A stretch of DNA of 64,000 nt, from positions 4,012,501 to 4,076,500 of the forward strand of contig NZ_CP123229.1 of the NCBI RefSeq assembly GCF_029855125.1, given 5' to 3'. Shown here piece by piece: positions 55,709 to 64,000 of the stretch. Source of the stretch: Methylocapsa sp. D3K7. GTDB lineage: Bacteria > Pseudomonadota > Alphaproteobacteria > Rhizobiales > Beijerinckiaceae. The notes beneath the pieces were generated by a model. It did no database searches, was not told the origin of the DNA, and worked only from the letters and a program-made list of their open reading frames with translations. Each line of letters opens with the position of its first letter. Position 1 is the first letter of the stretch. The translations under genes were made by a program, and so were the position numbers.

Positions 55709-56494
55709 ATGGACTATCTTGTCATTAGCGCCGTCGCGCTGATCGTATCCGGCCTGACGCTGTTTTCCGGCTTTGGGCTTGGAACAGTTCTCATGCCGGC
55801 CTTCGCGCTCTTCTTTCCAGTGCCAGTCGCCATTGCGGCAACAGCAGTCGTGCATCTTGCCAACAATCTTTTCAAATTGGTGCTTTTGGGCCGCAATGCG
55901 GATTGGCGCGTCGCGCTGAAATTTAGCCTTCCAGCCGCGATCGCCGCTGGCGCCGGGGCGGCCCTTTTGAAGGTTTTTGCAAATCTCCCTGTGCTCGCGG
56001 CTTATGATTTGGGCGGCCGGACACATGAGATCACGGCGCTTGGCGCGGTGATCGGATCGCTGATCGTCCTCTTTGCGCTGCTCGAACTCAGCCCAAAATT
56101 TTCCGAACTCAAGTTTCCGCCCCGGTTTCTCATTCTGGGCGGCTTGCTCTCAGGATTTTTCGGCGGTCTCTCCGGCAATCAGGGGGCCTTGCGCGCGGCC
56201 TTCCTCATCAAAGCGGGAATGACAAAGGAAGCTTTCATTGCAACGAGCGTTGTCTCGGCAGTGATCGTCGATGTCACGCGTCTGCTGGTGTACGGTCTTG
56301 CCTTCGCTCGTCAAAGTTTAGAGCGGCTCCCCGCCGATGTGATGGGCACGGTCGTCGCAGCAGCTTTGGCGGCGTTTCTCGGCGCCTTTTTTGGTGCCCG
56401 CCTGATCTCGAAGATAACGCTGCGGACGGTCCAACTCACCGTCGCCGTCAGCATGGTGATTGTTGGATTTTGCTTGGCCGCGGGCCTCATCTAA
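55709..56494 (+). CDS. TSUP-family (TauE/SafE) transporter
   Basis: A 261-aa inner-membrane protein with about seven to eight helices, of the sulfite exporter TauE/SafE family. The paired signature FSGFGLGTVLMPAFALFFP near the N-terminus and LSGFFGGLSGNQGALRAAFL in the middle are the family repeats. Members export organosulfonates, sulfite or sulfolactate, or serve other anions; the substrate is not evident. GGAGG precedes the ATG; a TTG lies one codon before. It converges with an SDR gene and overlaps its stop by four bases. Confidence 0.87.
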   Translation: MDYLVISAVALIVSGLTLFSGFGLGTVLMPAFALFFPVPVAIAATAVVHLANNLFKLVLLGRNADWRVALKFSLPAAIAAGAGAALLKVFANLPVLAAYDLGGRTHEITALGAVIGSLIVLFALLELSPKFSELKFPPRFLILGGLLSGFFGGLSGNQGALRAAFLIKAGMTKEAFIATSVVSAVIVDVTRLLVYGLAFARQSLERLPADVMGTVVAAALAAFLGAFFGARLISKITLRTVQLTVAVSMVIVGFCLAAGLI

Positions 56495-57270
56495 AGCACG
56501 ACATCGGGGGTTTGCCAGGCAAGATGCTGACCGGCATCGACGGCAATCATTTGGCCGGTCACATTGCGGGCATTGGCTAGATAGAGCACCGCGTCCGCGA
56601 CATCGTCCCCCGCGATCGCGCGGGCCAGCGGCACTCCCTTGACTTCCCGCGCGAATCCCGCCTCCCCTTGGTTGAGGTTCGGCGAGACAGGACCGGGGCC
56701 GACCGCGTTCACTCTTATGCCCTGCGGCGCGAAGGCTTGCGCCATCGTCCGTGTCGCCGCAAAGAGCGCCGATTTGCTCAGACTATAGGTAAAAAATTGC
56801 GGTGTCGGCCGAAGCACCCGCTGATCGATGATGTTGATGATCGCCCCCTCGCTCCCCGTCGGACATTGCTTCGCGAAATCGCGCGAGAGAATGAGGGGCG
56901 CTTTTAAATTCACCGAAAAATGCTTCTCCCAAAGGTCGAGATCGAACGAGGTGGCATCATCTGGTTCAAATATCGCGGCGTTGTTGACGAGCAAAACCAG
57001 CGGCCCAAAGATCGCTTTGGCTTTTTCGACCAGGGAACACAGGCCGTCAGGGCCAAGCAGATCGCACGGCAATGCGCGCGCGGTGTGCCCGAGCGCGGTT
57101 ATGCGTGCCGCAGCGGCCTCGGCCTCGCCTCGCGAGGCATTGCTGCAATGCAATACAACCGGATAACCGGCTTGCGCGAGCCGCTCGGCGATGCGCAGCC
57201 CGATCCCTTTCGCCGCTCCCGTGACGAGAGCCGCACCGGGGAGCGGCAATTTATCAGCTCCGATATTCAT
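56491..57270 (-). CDS. Pteridine-reductase-like SDR
   Basis: A 259-aa SDR related to FolM and PTR1. TGAAKGIG at 17-24 binds NADPH; the catalytic part is NIIDQRVLRPTPQFFTYSLSK, where Asp 149 replaces the usual Ser and Tyr 162-x-x-x-Lys 166 is present, as in pteridine reductases. It may reduce dihydrobiopterin, dihydromonapterin or dihydrofolate. The GPGPVSPN loop and VDAGQHLAW end also fit. It may work with the pterin dehydratase of the xox region, but the genes are 8 kb apart and this is speculation. Confidence 0.86.
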   Translation of the reverse strand: MNIGADKLPLPGAALVTGAAKGIGLRIAERLAQAGYPVVLHCSNASRGEAEAAAARITALGHTARALPCDLLGPDGLCSLVEKAKAIFGPLVLLVNNAAIFEPDDATSFDLDLWEKHFSVNLKAPLILSRDFAKQCPTGSEGAIINIIDQRVLRPTPQFFTYSLSKSALFAATRTMAQAFAPQGIRVNAVGPGPVSPNLNQGEAGFAREVKGVPLARAIAGDDVADAVLYLANARNVTGQMIAVDAGQHLAWQTPDVVL

Positions 57271-57483
57271 AGTCCCGCTCTCCGCCGCCAATCCCTATGT
57301 TTGTAGTCCGATGCGGCCGCGGCCCCAATGAATTCGATGGCATTTCTTGAGCGGCTTGTTAAGGTCATCAAAAGTGGTCCAGGCAGCCGCCCGCCTGCTG
57401 CTTTCTGGATGCTCCGCCGCGAGCCGTTTGCCGGAGAAAATGAGGGACTGCACGAACAACGACGCGAAAAGGGAGATGAAGTC

Positions 57484-57933
57484 ATGGGCCTTTTAAGCTT
57501 TGCCAAATCGGTCGGCGCTAAGATTTTCGGCGGCAGCGAATCGGCCGCAGCTCCCCCCGATCAATTGAAGAAGGAGGCCGAGAAACACGGTCTCGATGTT
57601 TCCAAAGTCGACATCAAGACCGATGGCGACAAAGTCGTGCTTTCGGGCACCGCCGCCTCGACGGAAGAGGCGGAGAAAATCGCTCTCGCCATTGGCAATT
57701 CGGTGGGGGTCAGCACGGTGCAGAACAATATCGCCTCCGCCGACAAAGCCCCGGAATCCAAATTTTATACCGTGAAGCCGGGTGATTCTCTCTGGAAGAT
57801 CGCCGAATCCGAATATGGCCATGGGCATGGCGGCAAATATCCTTTGATCTTTGAAGCAAACAAGCCGCTGCTGACGGACCCCGACAAAATCTACCCGGGC
57901 CAAGTTCTGCGGATTCCGCCGCTCCCGTCATGA
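57484..57933 (+). CDS. kbp: BON-LysM protein Kbp
   Basis: A 149-aa protein with an N-terminal BON domain (about residues 25-90: VDIKTDGDKVVLSGTAASTE) and a C-terminal LysM domain (FYTVKPGDSLWKIAESEYG to IYPGQVLRIPPL). E. coli Kbp (YgaU) binds potassium and is cytoplasmic; the lack of a signal peptide here agrees. GGGAG before the ATG supports this start, though the frame is open upstream. It is divergent from the pteridine-reductase-like gene. Confidence 0.9.
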   Translation: MGLLSFAKSVGAKIFGGSESAAAPPDQLKKEAEKHGLDVSKVDIKTDGDKVVLSGTAASTEEAEKIALAIGNSVGVSTVQNNIASADKAPESKFYTVKPGDSLWKIAESEYGHGHGGKYPLIFEANKPLLTDPDKIYPGQVLRIPPLPS

Positions 57934-58295
57934 ACCGCGCCAGCTGCCGATTGGTCCGAGTCGAGACTCTTTGAGCGCGTTGCACCCGTGCTTCAAGCGG
58001 GAATTTTCTGCCGAGGTGATCCTCGCGCGGTCAGCGGACCGCCGCTGCGAAAAATTTTTACCTTGTCCCGCGGTGCGGCCTGCCGGCGCCATTATTTTTG
58101 TTCGAGGCCCGGCAGCAAAGAGGGAAGGCCGCATGAGTCCGGATGCTAGCTAAAACGAGGCAGAGAGCGCCTAAGCGGCCCTCGGCTTCCCCTCAATTCC
58201 AAGAACGGCGGCGCGGAGAGTGCGGGAAATGCTTGTCTGCCGCGCCGCAGCGCGATAAGCGAAGAGGACATTTCCTCCGCTTACGGCGATGAATT
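57934..58295. other. Intergenic stretch, nothing recognised
   Basis: Between kbp and cysQ. It has AT-rich patches near 58046 and 58093 within GC-rich sequence, but no gene, terminator or RNA element could be supported. Confidence 0.4.
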
Positions 58296-59117
58296 TTGAT
58301 TGCACTCTCGAATCGGGACACATTGGCGGATGCCGCCGTCGAGGCCGCGCGCGGGGCGGGCGAACTGGCGCTGGCGTTTTTTCGTCCGGGCGCGGCGACG
58401 AGCGCCGGAATTTCCCACAAGCCCGGGGGCTCGCCGGTCACCGAAGCCGATTTCGCCGTGGACCGGTTCTTAAAGCAGCGCCTGGAATCCCTGCTGCCGG
58501 AAGCTGGCTGGCTTTCCGAGGAGACCGAGGATACACCCGCGCGCCTTTCGAAGAGTTTGGTTTTTGTGGTCGATCCCATCGACGGCACCCGCGGCTTTGT
58601 GGCGGGCCGCAAGGCCTGGTCCATCGCGGTCGCGCTCGTCGAAGACGGACGTCCGCTGTTCGGCATCGTCCATGCGCCCGCGCTCGGGGAAACCTATGTC
58701 GCCGTCAAGGGTGCCGGGGCACGCCTCAATGACAGGATAATCGAAGTCTCGAAACTTCGCGCGATCGATGCATCGTCGAGGGTTGCAGCGCCGGTGTTTC
58801 TCGCCAAACAACTGCATGCATTGGGTCTTCATTTCGATCTGCAACCGAAGATTTCGTCGCTTGCGTTGCGAATTGCCGCGGTCGCCTCCGGTGCGCTCGA
58901 CGCTGGCTTTGCCTCGGAAAACGCTCATGACTGGGATATTGCGGCGGCCGATCTCATTCTTCAAGAAGCGGGAGGCCGTTTGACGGGTCTCGACGGCCGC
59001 GCGATCGTTTATAACCGCCAGGATACAAGGCATGGCCTGCTAACCGCGGCACCGGCGCAGATTCATGCCGAAGTCAACGCCGTGGCGCGCAACATAAATC
59101 GTCTTGCTAAACAATAG
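58296..59117 (+). CDS. cysQ: Inositol-monophosphatase family, CysQ-like phosphatase
   Basis: A 273-aa Mg-dependent, lithium-sensitive type phosphatase. Metal ligands are in SEETED, in VVDPIDGTRGFVAG (Asp 93, Asp 96) and in AHDWDIAAADLI. CysQ removes the 3'-phosphate of PAP made in sulfate assimilation. The TTG start is used because no better codon is in frame; the length is then typical. DUF4170 and waaA follow, an order kept in many Hyphomicrobiales. A role in inositol phosphate or other sugar phosphate hydrolysis cannot be excluded. Confidence 0.88.
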   Translation: MIALSNRDTLADAAVEAARGAGELALAFFRPGAATSAGISHKPGGSPVTEADFAVDRFLKQRLESLLPEAGWLSEETEDTPARLSKSLVFVVDPIDGTRGFVAGRKAWSIAVALVEDGRPLFGIVHAPALGETYVAVKGAGARLNDRIIEVSKLRAIDASSRVAAPVFLAKQLHALGLHFDLQPKISSLALRIAAVASGALDAGFASENAHDWDIAAADLILQEAGGRLTGLDGRAIVYNRQDTRHGLLTAAPAQIHAEVNAVARNINRLAKQ

Positions 59118-59273
59118 CTTTTCTGGCGAGAGTTAGGGGATGTTGAGAATTCTGATGGCGCATGGAAAATGCCCGCGGCAATTGAGGGGAAACTTTTCGG
59201 CGGTTTCCGATGCAGTGTGTCCGGGCAGAATTGTCCGCTGCGCCGCCAACACTATTTGGCTGGGGAGCTAAGG

Positions 59274-59507
59274 ATGACGGACGGCAAGCAACTTCTCCAT
59301 TTTGTTTTCGGCGGCGAACTCAAGGATTTGAACGGCACCGAATTTCGCGATTTGTCCAAACTCGATGTCGTCGGTTTTTTCCCTGACTATGCATCGGCTG
59401 TGCAAGCCTGGAAAGCCAAGGCGCAGGCAACCGTCGACAATGCGCATATGCGGTATTTCGTGACGCATATGCATCGCCTGATCGATCCCTCGAAAGACCA
59501 GCATTGA
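59274..59507 (+). CDS. DUF4170 family small protein
   Basis: A 77-aa DUF4170 protein: FVFGGELKDLNGTEFRDL, VVGFFPDYASAVQAWKAKAQ and a YFVTHMHRLIDP end. It always seems to sit between the phosphatase gene and waaA in this order, so a role near lipopolysaccharide or nucleotide metabolism has been suspected, but nothing is proven. GGGGAG and AAGG precede the ATG. No signal peptide. Confidence 0.87.
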   Translation: MTDGKQLLHFVFGGELKDLNGTEFRDLSKLDVVGFFPDYASAVQAWKAKAQATVDNAHMRYFVTHMHRLIDPSKDQH

Positions 59508-59556
59508 CGGAGAAACTGGCCGCCTGGCCTTTTGAACGGAGTTCGTTGGGGAGAGC

Positions 59557-60882
59557 GTGCCGCCGATTGAAATATCCAGATCGCCCGTGAGAACGCCGCC
59601 GCTGCTCGCGGCCTATCGCCTGGCAAGCGCGGGCCTTGGCCTTTTTGGCCCCATTTACCTGTGCTGGCGGGGTATGCTCGGCCGCGATGATTTTTCAAGG
59701 CGGCGCGAGAGACTTGGCCGGGCTTCTCTAGATAGGCCTGGCGGACCGCTGGCACTCCTCCATGCGGCCAGTGCTGTTTCGGCGGCCTATCTGACACCTC
59801 TCGTCGAAAAACTTGGGCAGCTCGGTTTTACCGTTGTCATCACGACCGGCGATGGAGACTCCGGCCCCTACCTCGCGCCGCGCTTGCCACTCTCCTTGCA
59901 TCAACTTGCGCCCCTCGACGTGCCGCAATTTGTGGCCCGGTTTCTCGATCATTGGCGGCCGGATATCGTCCTGATTTCCGGGGAGGAGCGGCCGCCAAAT
60001 CTGATTTTGGAAAGCCGCCGCCGCGGCATTCCTCTCGCACTCGCCGATGCCAGCTTGCCGGCGCGGCCGTTCCTGATTTGGCGTAGGTTTTCCGCCGTGG
60101 CTCGATCGCTCTTGGAGCGCATCGATATGTGTCTTGCCCAATCAGACATCGACGCGGGGCGTTTCGCCCAACTCGGCATGCGCCAAGTTCTGGTGACCGG
60201 CAATCTCAAATATGATTTTGCGCCACCGCCCGCTGATCCGTCTGCCTTGGCGCTGCTTCTCGCACGGATCGGGACACGGCCGCTGTGGGTTGCCGATGGA
60301 ACCTTCCCCGGCGAGGAGGAGATTGTCATGGCGGCGCATTGCCGGCTCGTCCGGCAATTTCCCGAGCTTCTGACCGTGATCGTCCCGCATCACCCGGCGC
60401 GAGGTTTCGAAATCGCGCAAAGCGCCGTGAAAATGAAACTTACCGTGGGGATGCGCGGCGGCGATCGCCAAAGCGCGCCTTTGCCGGAGATCTATATCGC
60501 TCACACGAGAGGCGAAGCGGGATTGTTTTACCGTGCGGCGGGGGTAATTTTCGCCGGCAAATCCTTGTGCCGGGGCGGCGGCAAAAACCCGGTTGAAGCG
60601 GCGGCTCTTGGCTGCGCGGTCCTGCATGGCCCGGACGTCGAGGATTTCGAGGAGATTTATAAAGCTCTCGATCAGACGGGCGGCGGCGGTTTGGTGGTCG
60701 ACGAGGAAACGCTCGCAAAGCAGCTGGCGCTTCTGTTCTTTGACAATGCCGAATTGCGGGGGATGGCGCGTGCGGCGGCCGAAACGGCGGAAGCGCTCGG
60801 CGGCGCTTCAAACCGCATCATCATCGCGCTCAAGCCCTATCTCGCCCAGGCGATGATCGCGGCGACGGACGCCGAGGGTTAA
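59557..60882 (+). CDS. waaA: Kdo transferase WaaA homologue lacking key residues
   Basis: A 441-aa GT-B protein at the usual waaA position. WaaA adds Kdo to lipid A precursor. Typical parts remain: FLDHWRPDIVL, PNLILESRRRGIPL, LVTGNLKYDF, GEEEIVMAAH and GGKNPVEAA. But several family residues differ: the SVGE with the catalytic Glu is SAVS (residues 72-75), E-x-ELWPN is GEERPPN, the TxH of TSTH-GEE is DGTF-GEE, DTMGEL is HTRGEA, and GGSL-GGxN is GKSL-GGKN. It could be inactive, altered in specificity, or replaced by another copy. The GTG has GGGGAGAG upstream. lpxK, expected next, is missing. Confidence 0.8.
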   Translation: MPPIEISRSPVRTPPLLAAYRLASAGLGLFGPIYLCWRGMLGRDDFSRRRERLGRASLDRPGGPLALLHAASAVSAAYLTPLVEKLGQLGFTVVITTGDGDSGPYLAPRLPLSLHQLAPLDVPQFVARFLDHWRPDIVLISGEERPPNLILESRRRGIPLALADASLPARPFLIWRRFSAVARSLLERIDMCLAQSDIDAGRFAQLGMRQVLVTGNLKYDFAPPPADPSALALLLARIGTRPLWVADGTFPGEEEIVMAAHCRLVRQFPELLTVIVPHHPARGFEIAQSAVKMKLTVGMRGGDRQSAPLPEIYIAHTRGEAGLFYRAAGVIFAGKSLCRGGGKNPVEAAALGCAVLHGPDVEDFEEIYKALDQTGGGGLVVDEETLAKQLALLFFDNAELRGMARAAAETAEALGGASNRIIIALKPYLAQAMIAATDAEG

Positions 60883-60904
60883 CGCCGCTGTCTGGAAGAG
60901 GGGA

Positions 60905-61129
60905 TCAAGTCGCCTTCGGCTTGATGCCGAGCCTTTGCAACTTGGCCTCGGGACTGGCATAGGGCTCCTGCAAATCGACATTCCAGTAGCGCAGATCCTC
61001 AAGCTTGATCGGGACCCCGGTGGCGGCGCAGCGGACAAAGCTGCCAGGACGCAAGACCCGGAATTCGCCGTCCAGATATTCGATTTCGGCTTCTCCCGCC
61101 GAAAGAGGGCGGCGTTCAAAACGGTTCAT
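60905..61129 (-). CDS. DUF2093 family small protein
   Basis: A 74-aa DUF2093 protein with MNRFERR, AEIEYLDGEFRVLRPGSFVR and CAATGVPIKLEDLRYWNVDLQ (parts GVPIKLEDLRYWNVDLQ) and a PYASPEAKLQRLG end. One conserved Cys and the RYWNVDLQEPY motif define the family, function unknown. It converges with waaA, whereas in many relatives it follows lpxK on the same strand. The ATG at 61129 is preferred to one five codons earlier. Confidence 0.86.
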   Translation of the reverse strand: MNRFERRPLSAGEAEIEYLDGEFRVLRPGSFVRCAATGVPIKLEDLRYWNVDLQEPYASPEAKLQRLGIKPKAT

Positions 61130-61262
61130 GGAAATTAGGCTCAATTCGAACAGATTCGGAAATAAGGTAAAGGAGATTTATCGAATTATCTACCTTTTCC
61201 CTGAAGAATCCAGTGTTGCCGCCCTTTATGCCTCAGCTAAACAGGGGCGGAGGTAAGTTCAA

Positions 61263-62030
61263 ATGCGCGAATTTTTGAACCGGGGCGTTCGCTTGGCCTT
61301 TATCGACGAACCCCCGGCACTGGACGATCGCGGGGAGCCGATCCTTCTCATTCATGGCTTCGCTTCGTCGCACGCGGTGAACTGGGTCTTTCCGCAATGG
61401 GTAAAAACCTTGACCGGGGCAGGGCGCCGGGTCATCGCATTCGACAATCGGGGGCATGGACGCAGCGAAAAACTGTACGATCCGGCCGACTATACCATGC
61501 AAAAAATGGCGGAAGACGCCCGCGCACTTCTCGATCATCTCCATATCGAGGCCGCCGATGTGATGGGCTATTCGATGGGCGCCCGGATCGCCGCCTTTCT
61601 TGCCAAGGCGCACGCCCACCGCCTGCGGTCCTTGATCCTCGGCGGTCTTGGCTATCATCTGGTGGATCGCGGCGCGCTTCCCTTGAATATCCTGGAAGCC
61701 ATGGAAGCCCCTTCGCTCGACGGACTGACAGATCCCATGCAGCGGCTGTTCCGCGGCTTCGCCGAGGCGACCAAAAGCGATCTCAAGGCGCTCGCCGCAT
61801 GCGTACGCGGGGGCCGTCAAATGATGAACGAGAAGGAGATCGGGGAACTCACGCTCCCTGTCCTGATTGCCGCTGGGACCAAGGACGAGGTCGCGGGTGA
61901 TTCTCATAAGCTTGCCGCCTTGTTCCGGGCGGCGCGAGTTGTGGATATTCCGGGCCGCGATCATAACAGGGCAGTTGGCGACAAAGTCTATAAAGAAAGC
62001 GTACTTTATTTTCTTGAACAACGCCCCTGA
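61263..62030 (+). CDS. Alpha/beta hydrolase
   Basis: A 255-aa hydrolase of the abhydrolase_1 family. The oxyanion HGFASSHAVN, the nucleophile elbow GYSMGA with Ser 104, an acidic residue in GTKDEVAG and the His of GRDHNRAVG complete the triad. The FDNRGHGRSEK segment is typical of 2-hydroxymuconate or epoxide-type relatives; the substrate is unknown. cysE and DUF3126 follow on the same strand, a conserved order, so it may be an ancient housekeeping esterase. Confidence 0.88.
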   Translation: MREFLNRGVRLAFIDEPPALDDRGEPILLIHGFASSHAVNWVFPQWVKTLTGAGRRVIAFDNRGHGRSEKLYDPADYTMQKMAEDARALLDHLHIEAADVMGYSMGARIAAFLAKAHAHRLRSLILGGLGYHLVDRGALPLNILEAMEAPSLDGLTDPMQRLFRGFAEATKSDLKALAACVRGGRQMMNEKEIGELTLPVLIAAGTKDEVAGDSHKLAALFRAARVVDIPGRDHNRAVGDKVYKESVLYFLEQRP

Positions 62031-62185
62031 TCTTCTTGATATCCGCTGCCTATCTATTTGCTACGCCCTGCGAAACATGGCTCGCGACTTTGTTCGTGCC
62101 AATCAAGGTCCGTGCGTGCTAAGGACGGACGATTGGGTTTTTGACGAACGCGATCGCAAGGGCGAAGCTTGCTGGGAGGCATGTC

Positions 62186-63019
62186 ATGGTTTCCGCGACA
62201 GGGACGGCAAAGGTCCTGACGCTTGCCCGCACCGACCCGGTGTTCGCGCGGCTGCGTGGGGAAGCGGAGGAGGCCGTCCGCAAGGAGCCCGACATCGCCG
62301 GCTTTATGTTTTCGGCGATCCTCAACCACGACTCCCTGGAAGCAGCGATTGTCCACCGGCTCACCGCGCGGCTTGGCCACAGCGTATTTCCAAGCGATCT
62401 GATCGAACATGCTTATATCGAAGCGATCGCCGCCGATCCGTCGATCCCGGAAGCCTTTCGCGCCGATATCGCGGCGGTGGTTGATCGCGACCCCGCCTGC
62501 ATGCGGCTAATCGAGCCTGTGCTTTATTTCAAGGGCTTCCATGCCATTGAAACGCATCGGTTGGCGCACGCCCTGTGGAACGCCGGACGCCAGGATTTTG
62601 CGCTCTATCTGCAAAGCCGCTCATCCGAAGTGTTCCAGACCGACATTCATCCGGCGGCCCGGATCGGCAAGGGCATTTTCCTTGATCACGCGACGGGGCT
62701 TGTCGTCGGCGCCACCGCGACCATCGGCGACAATGTGTCGATGCTGCAAGACGTGACCTTGGGCGGCACCGGCAAGGAGCGCGGCGACCGTCACCCCAAA
62801 ATCAAACACGGGGTGTTGATCGGCGCTGGCGCCAAAATCCTCGGCAACATTGAGATTGGTCGCTGTTCTCGGGTTGCCGCCGGTTCGGTCGTGCTGCACG
62901 CGGTGCCCGACAACAAGACGGTGGCGGGCGTACCGGCGCGGATTGTGGGGGATGCCGGCTGCGCCGAACCCTCGCGCAGCATGGATCAAATCCTTGCTCT
63001 GGAGCCTGCCGGCGAATAG
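62186..63019 (+). CDS. cysE: Serine O-acetyltransferase
   Basis: A 277-aa enzyme making O-acetylserine, the entry to cysteine synthesis. A helical N-terminal domain is followed by the left-handed beta-helix of hexapeptide repeats (about 165-260) with IHPAARIGKGIFLDHATG, the catalytic His-containing LGGTGKERGDRHPKI, and VGAGAK-like GAGAKILGN. GGGAGG six bases upstream decides for this ATG over one at 62181 in another frame. The C-terminal tail ends with the Ile/Leu-rich MDQILALEP that may bind cysteine synthase. Confidence 0.95.
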   Translation: MVSATGTAKVLTLARTDPVFARLRGEAEEAVRKEPDIAGFMFSAILNHDSLEAAIVHRLTARLGHSVFPSDLIEHAYIEAIAADPSIPEAFRADIAAVVDRDPACMRLIEPVLYFKGFHAIETHRLAHALWNAGRQDFALYLQSRSSEVFQTDIHPAARIGKGIFLDHATGLVVGATATIGDNVSMLQDVTLGGTGKERGDRHPKIKHGVLIGAGAKILGNIEIGRCSRVAAGSVVLHAVPDNKTVAGVPARIVGDAGCAEPSRSMDQILALEPAGE

Positions 63020-63139
63020 TTTCATCCGGAGCGGCGAGGTTGCCGCCGGGGGGCTTTTCTGGCAGAGGTCTGGTCCGGTGAAATGCATGGCGCACACTAC
63101 ACCGCCTGCGTGACAGCCTTGGTGCCTGCGGAGCGAAGC

Positions 63140-63535
63140 GTGGACAAAGCGGAATTGCAGAAACTGCAGGAATTCCTGCGCAAATCCCTGGGCAATCCGG
63201 GGCTGAAAGTCACGCCTGCCAAACGCAATCCCGACGATGCCGATGTGCGTCTTGGCGAGCGGCAAATCGGCACGATCTCCGTCGATGACGAAGACGGCGA
63301 CAGGTCATTTGCCTTCGAGATGAAAATTCCGGTCGAGAGGCCGGTGCTGCAAGAATATTTGCGGCGGCTGTTCGAGACCGAGACTTTGAAGATTGTGCCG
63401 CGCGCCAAAAAAAACGATTCGGTCGAATTGAACAATGGCGATGATTTTATCGGCGTAATTTCGGCGGACGATCCCAAGGCCAAGAGTTTTACCTTGCAGA
63501 TGGCAATCCTCGATTTCGACCTCGAGGAATTTTAA
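63140..63535 (+). CDS. DUF3126 family protein
   Basis: A 131-aa protein with [40 protein letters not shown] and [18 protein letters not shown], then a second half with a similar strand order ([20 protein letters not shown]), suggesting an internal repeat. The first half is DUF3126. GTG with GGAG seven bases upstream is chosen as start. The order cysE, DUF3126, carbonic anhydrase is common in Hyphomicrobiales. Confidence 0.82.
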   Translation: MDKAELQKLQEFLRKSLGNPGLKVTPAKRNPDDADVRLGERQIGTISVDDEDGDRSFAFEMKIPVERPVLQEYLRRLFETETLKIVPRAKKNDSVELNNGDDFIGVISADDPKAKSFTLQMAILDFDLEEF

Positions 63536-63545
63536 GGGCTCGCCC

Positions 63546-64000
63546 ATGCCGCTTTATGCGCTGGATGGCGTCTTCCCCATTTTGCCGGAGGTGGGCAAAT
63601 TCTGGATCGCGCCGGATGCGCAAATCATCGGCAAGGTGCGGCTGGAGGCGGAGGTCTCGATCTGGTTCGGCGCCGTCCTGCGCGGCGACAATGAAGAGAT
63701 TTTCGTCGGCGCCAGATCCAATGTGCAGGATGGCTCGCTGCTGCATACCGACATGGGCTATCCCTTGACCATCGGCCCCGGTTGCACGATCGGCCATCAT
63801 GCGATCCTGCATGGTTGCACGATCGGCGAGAACAGCCTCATCGGCATGGGCGCGACGCTGTTGAACGGCGCCAAAATCGGCCGCAATTGCCTCGTCGGCG
63901 CCAATGCCTTGCTGACCGAGGGCAAGGAGTTTCCCGACGACAGTCTCATCATTGGCAGCCCCGCGCGAGTCATGCGCACCCTCGATGCCGCCTCGGCGCA
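63546..64000 (+). CDS. Gamma-carbonic-anhydrase-family protein, cut by the right edge
   Basis: The first 151 residues of a left-handed beta-helix protein, with no stop before the window ends. [15 protein letters not shown] and [30 protein letters not shown] and [12 protein letters not shown] with the His ligands for zinc are typical of gamma-carbonic anhydrases (YrdA, PaaY-like). It starts 11 bases after DUF3126 and so is in the same unit. Full length should be about 175 aa. Confidence 0.88.
   Translation, partial: MPLYALDGVFPILPEVGKFWIAPDAQIIGKVRLEAEVSIWFGAVLRGDNEEIFVGARSNVQDGSLLHTDMGYPLTIGPGCTIGHHAILHGCTIGENSLIGMGATLLNGAKIGRNCLVGANALLTEGKEFPDDSLIIGSPARVMRTLDAASA

Overview
The window comes from a GC-rich alphaproteobacterium of the order Hyphomicrobiales (Rhizobiales). 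It is most likely a methylotroph of the Beijerinckiaceae type. The lineage is indicated by an Irr-type iron regulator with a heme motif, a CckA cell-cycle kinase, aerobic cobaltochelatase genes cobS-cobT, an alphaproteobacterial DksA, and many small families typical of the order (DUF177, DUF1285, DUF6111, DUF4170, DUF2093, DUF3126). Methylotrophy is indicated by a lanthanide-type methanol dehydrogenase operon, xoxF-xoxG-xoxJ. No rRNA, tRNA, CRISPR array, insertion sequence or phage gene was recognised.

Layout. 1-3.0 kb: an AT-rich edge, then a divergent pair of glycosyltransferases (GT2 family and GumK/GT70-like), probably for exopolysaccharide. 3.2-10.3 kb: a housekeeping run with ribH-nusB-thiL coupled, hppA, convergent bamE, a cytochrome bc1 chaperone and DUF177. 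10.4-27.9 kb: an accessory stretch with a small lipoprotein, a pseudo-caspase, a TetR regulator with a membrane-anchored protein, a YVTN beta-propeller, a YfhO-family operon, a nitroreductase, an amino-acid permease, a large metzincin-like protein with calcium-binding repeats, and cckA. 28-34.7 kb: a FliO-like protein, dksA, a LuxR-type regulator, a glutamine amidotransferase, an SDR-TerB pair and several small secreted proteins. 34.9-43.1 kb: pheT without pheS beside it, bolA, a J-domain protein, cobS-cobT and a JmjC-like oxygenase. 43.6-48.4 kb: xoxFGJ, a convergent secreted protein, a pterin carbinolamine dehydratase and a small cysteine-containing protein. 48.6-57.3 kb: irr, hemH, a secreted phosphoesterase, the overlapping DUF1285-NUDIX-DUF6111-cca operon, a TSUP exporter and a pteridine-reductase-like SDR. 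57.5-64 kb: kbp, cysQ, DUF4170, waaA, DUF2093, an alpha/beta hydrolase, cysE, DUF3126, and a gamma-carbonic anhydrase cut by the window edge.

How genes work together. XoxF oxidises methanol in the periplasm, XoxG takes the electrons and XoxJ assists. A strong hairpin between xoxF and xoxG probably lowers expression of the partners. Irr beside hemH joins a heme-sensing regulator to the last enzyme of heme synthesis. CobS and CobT are the ATPase and adaptor of cobaltochelatase for B12; CobN is not in the window.

Most notable oddities: the WaaA at the usual locus has lost the conserved SVGE glutamate and other family residues; the caspase-fold protein has Tyr and Ala where the catalytic His and Cys should be; a metzincin-like protein joins TSP3-type repeats to a glycine-zipper tail; and several inverted or tandem repeats look like regulatory sites. 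Start codons were chosen from Shine-Dalgarno spacing and signal peptides and are predictions.
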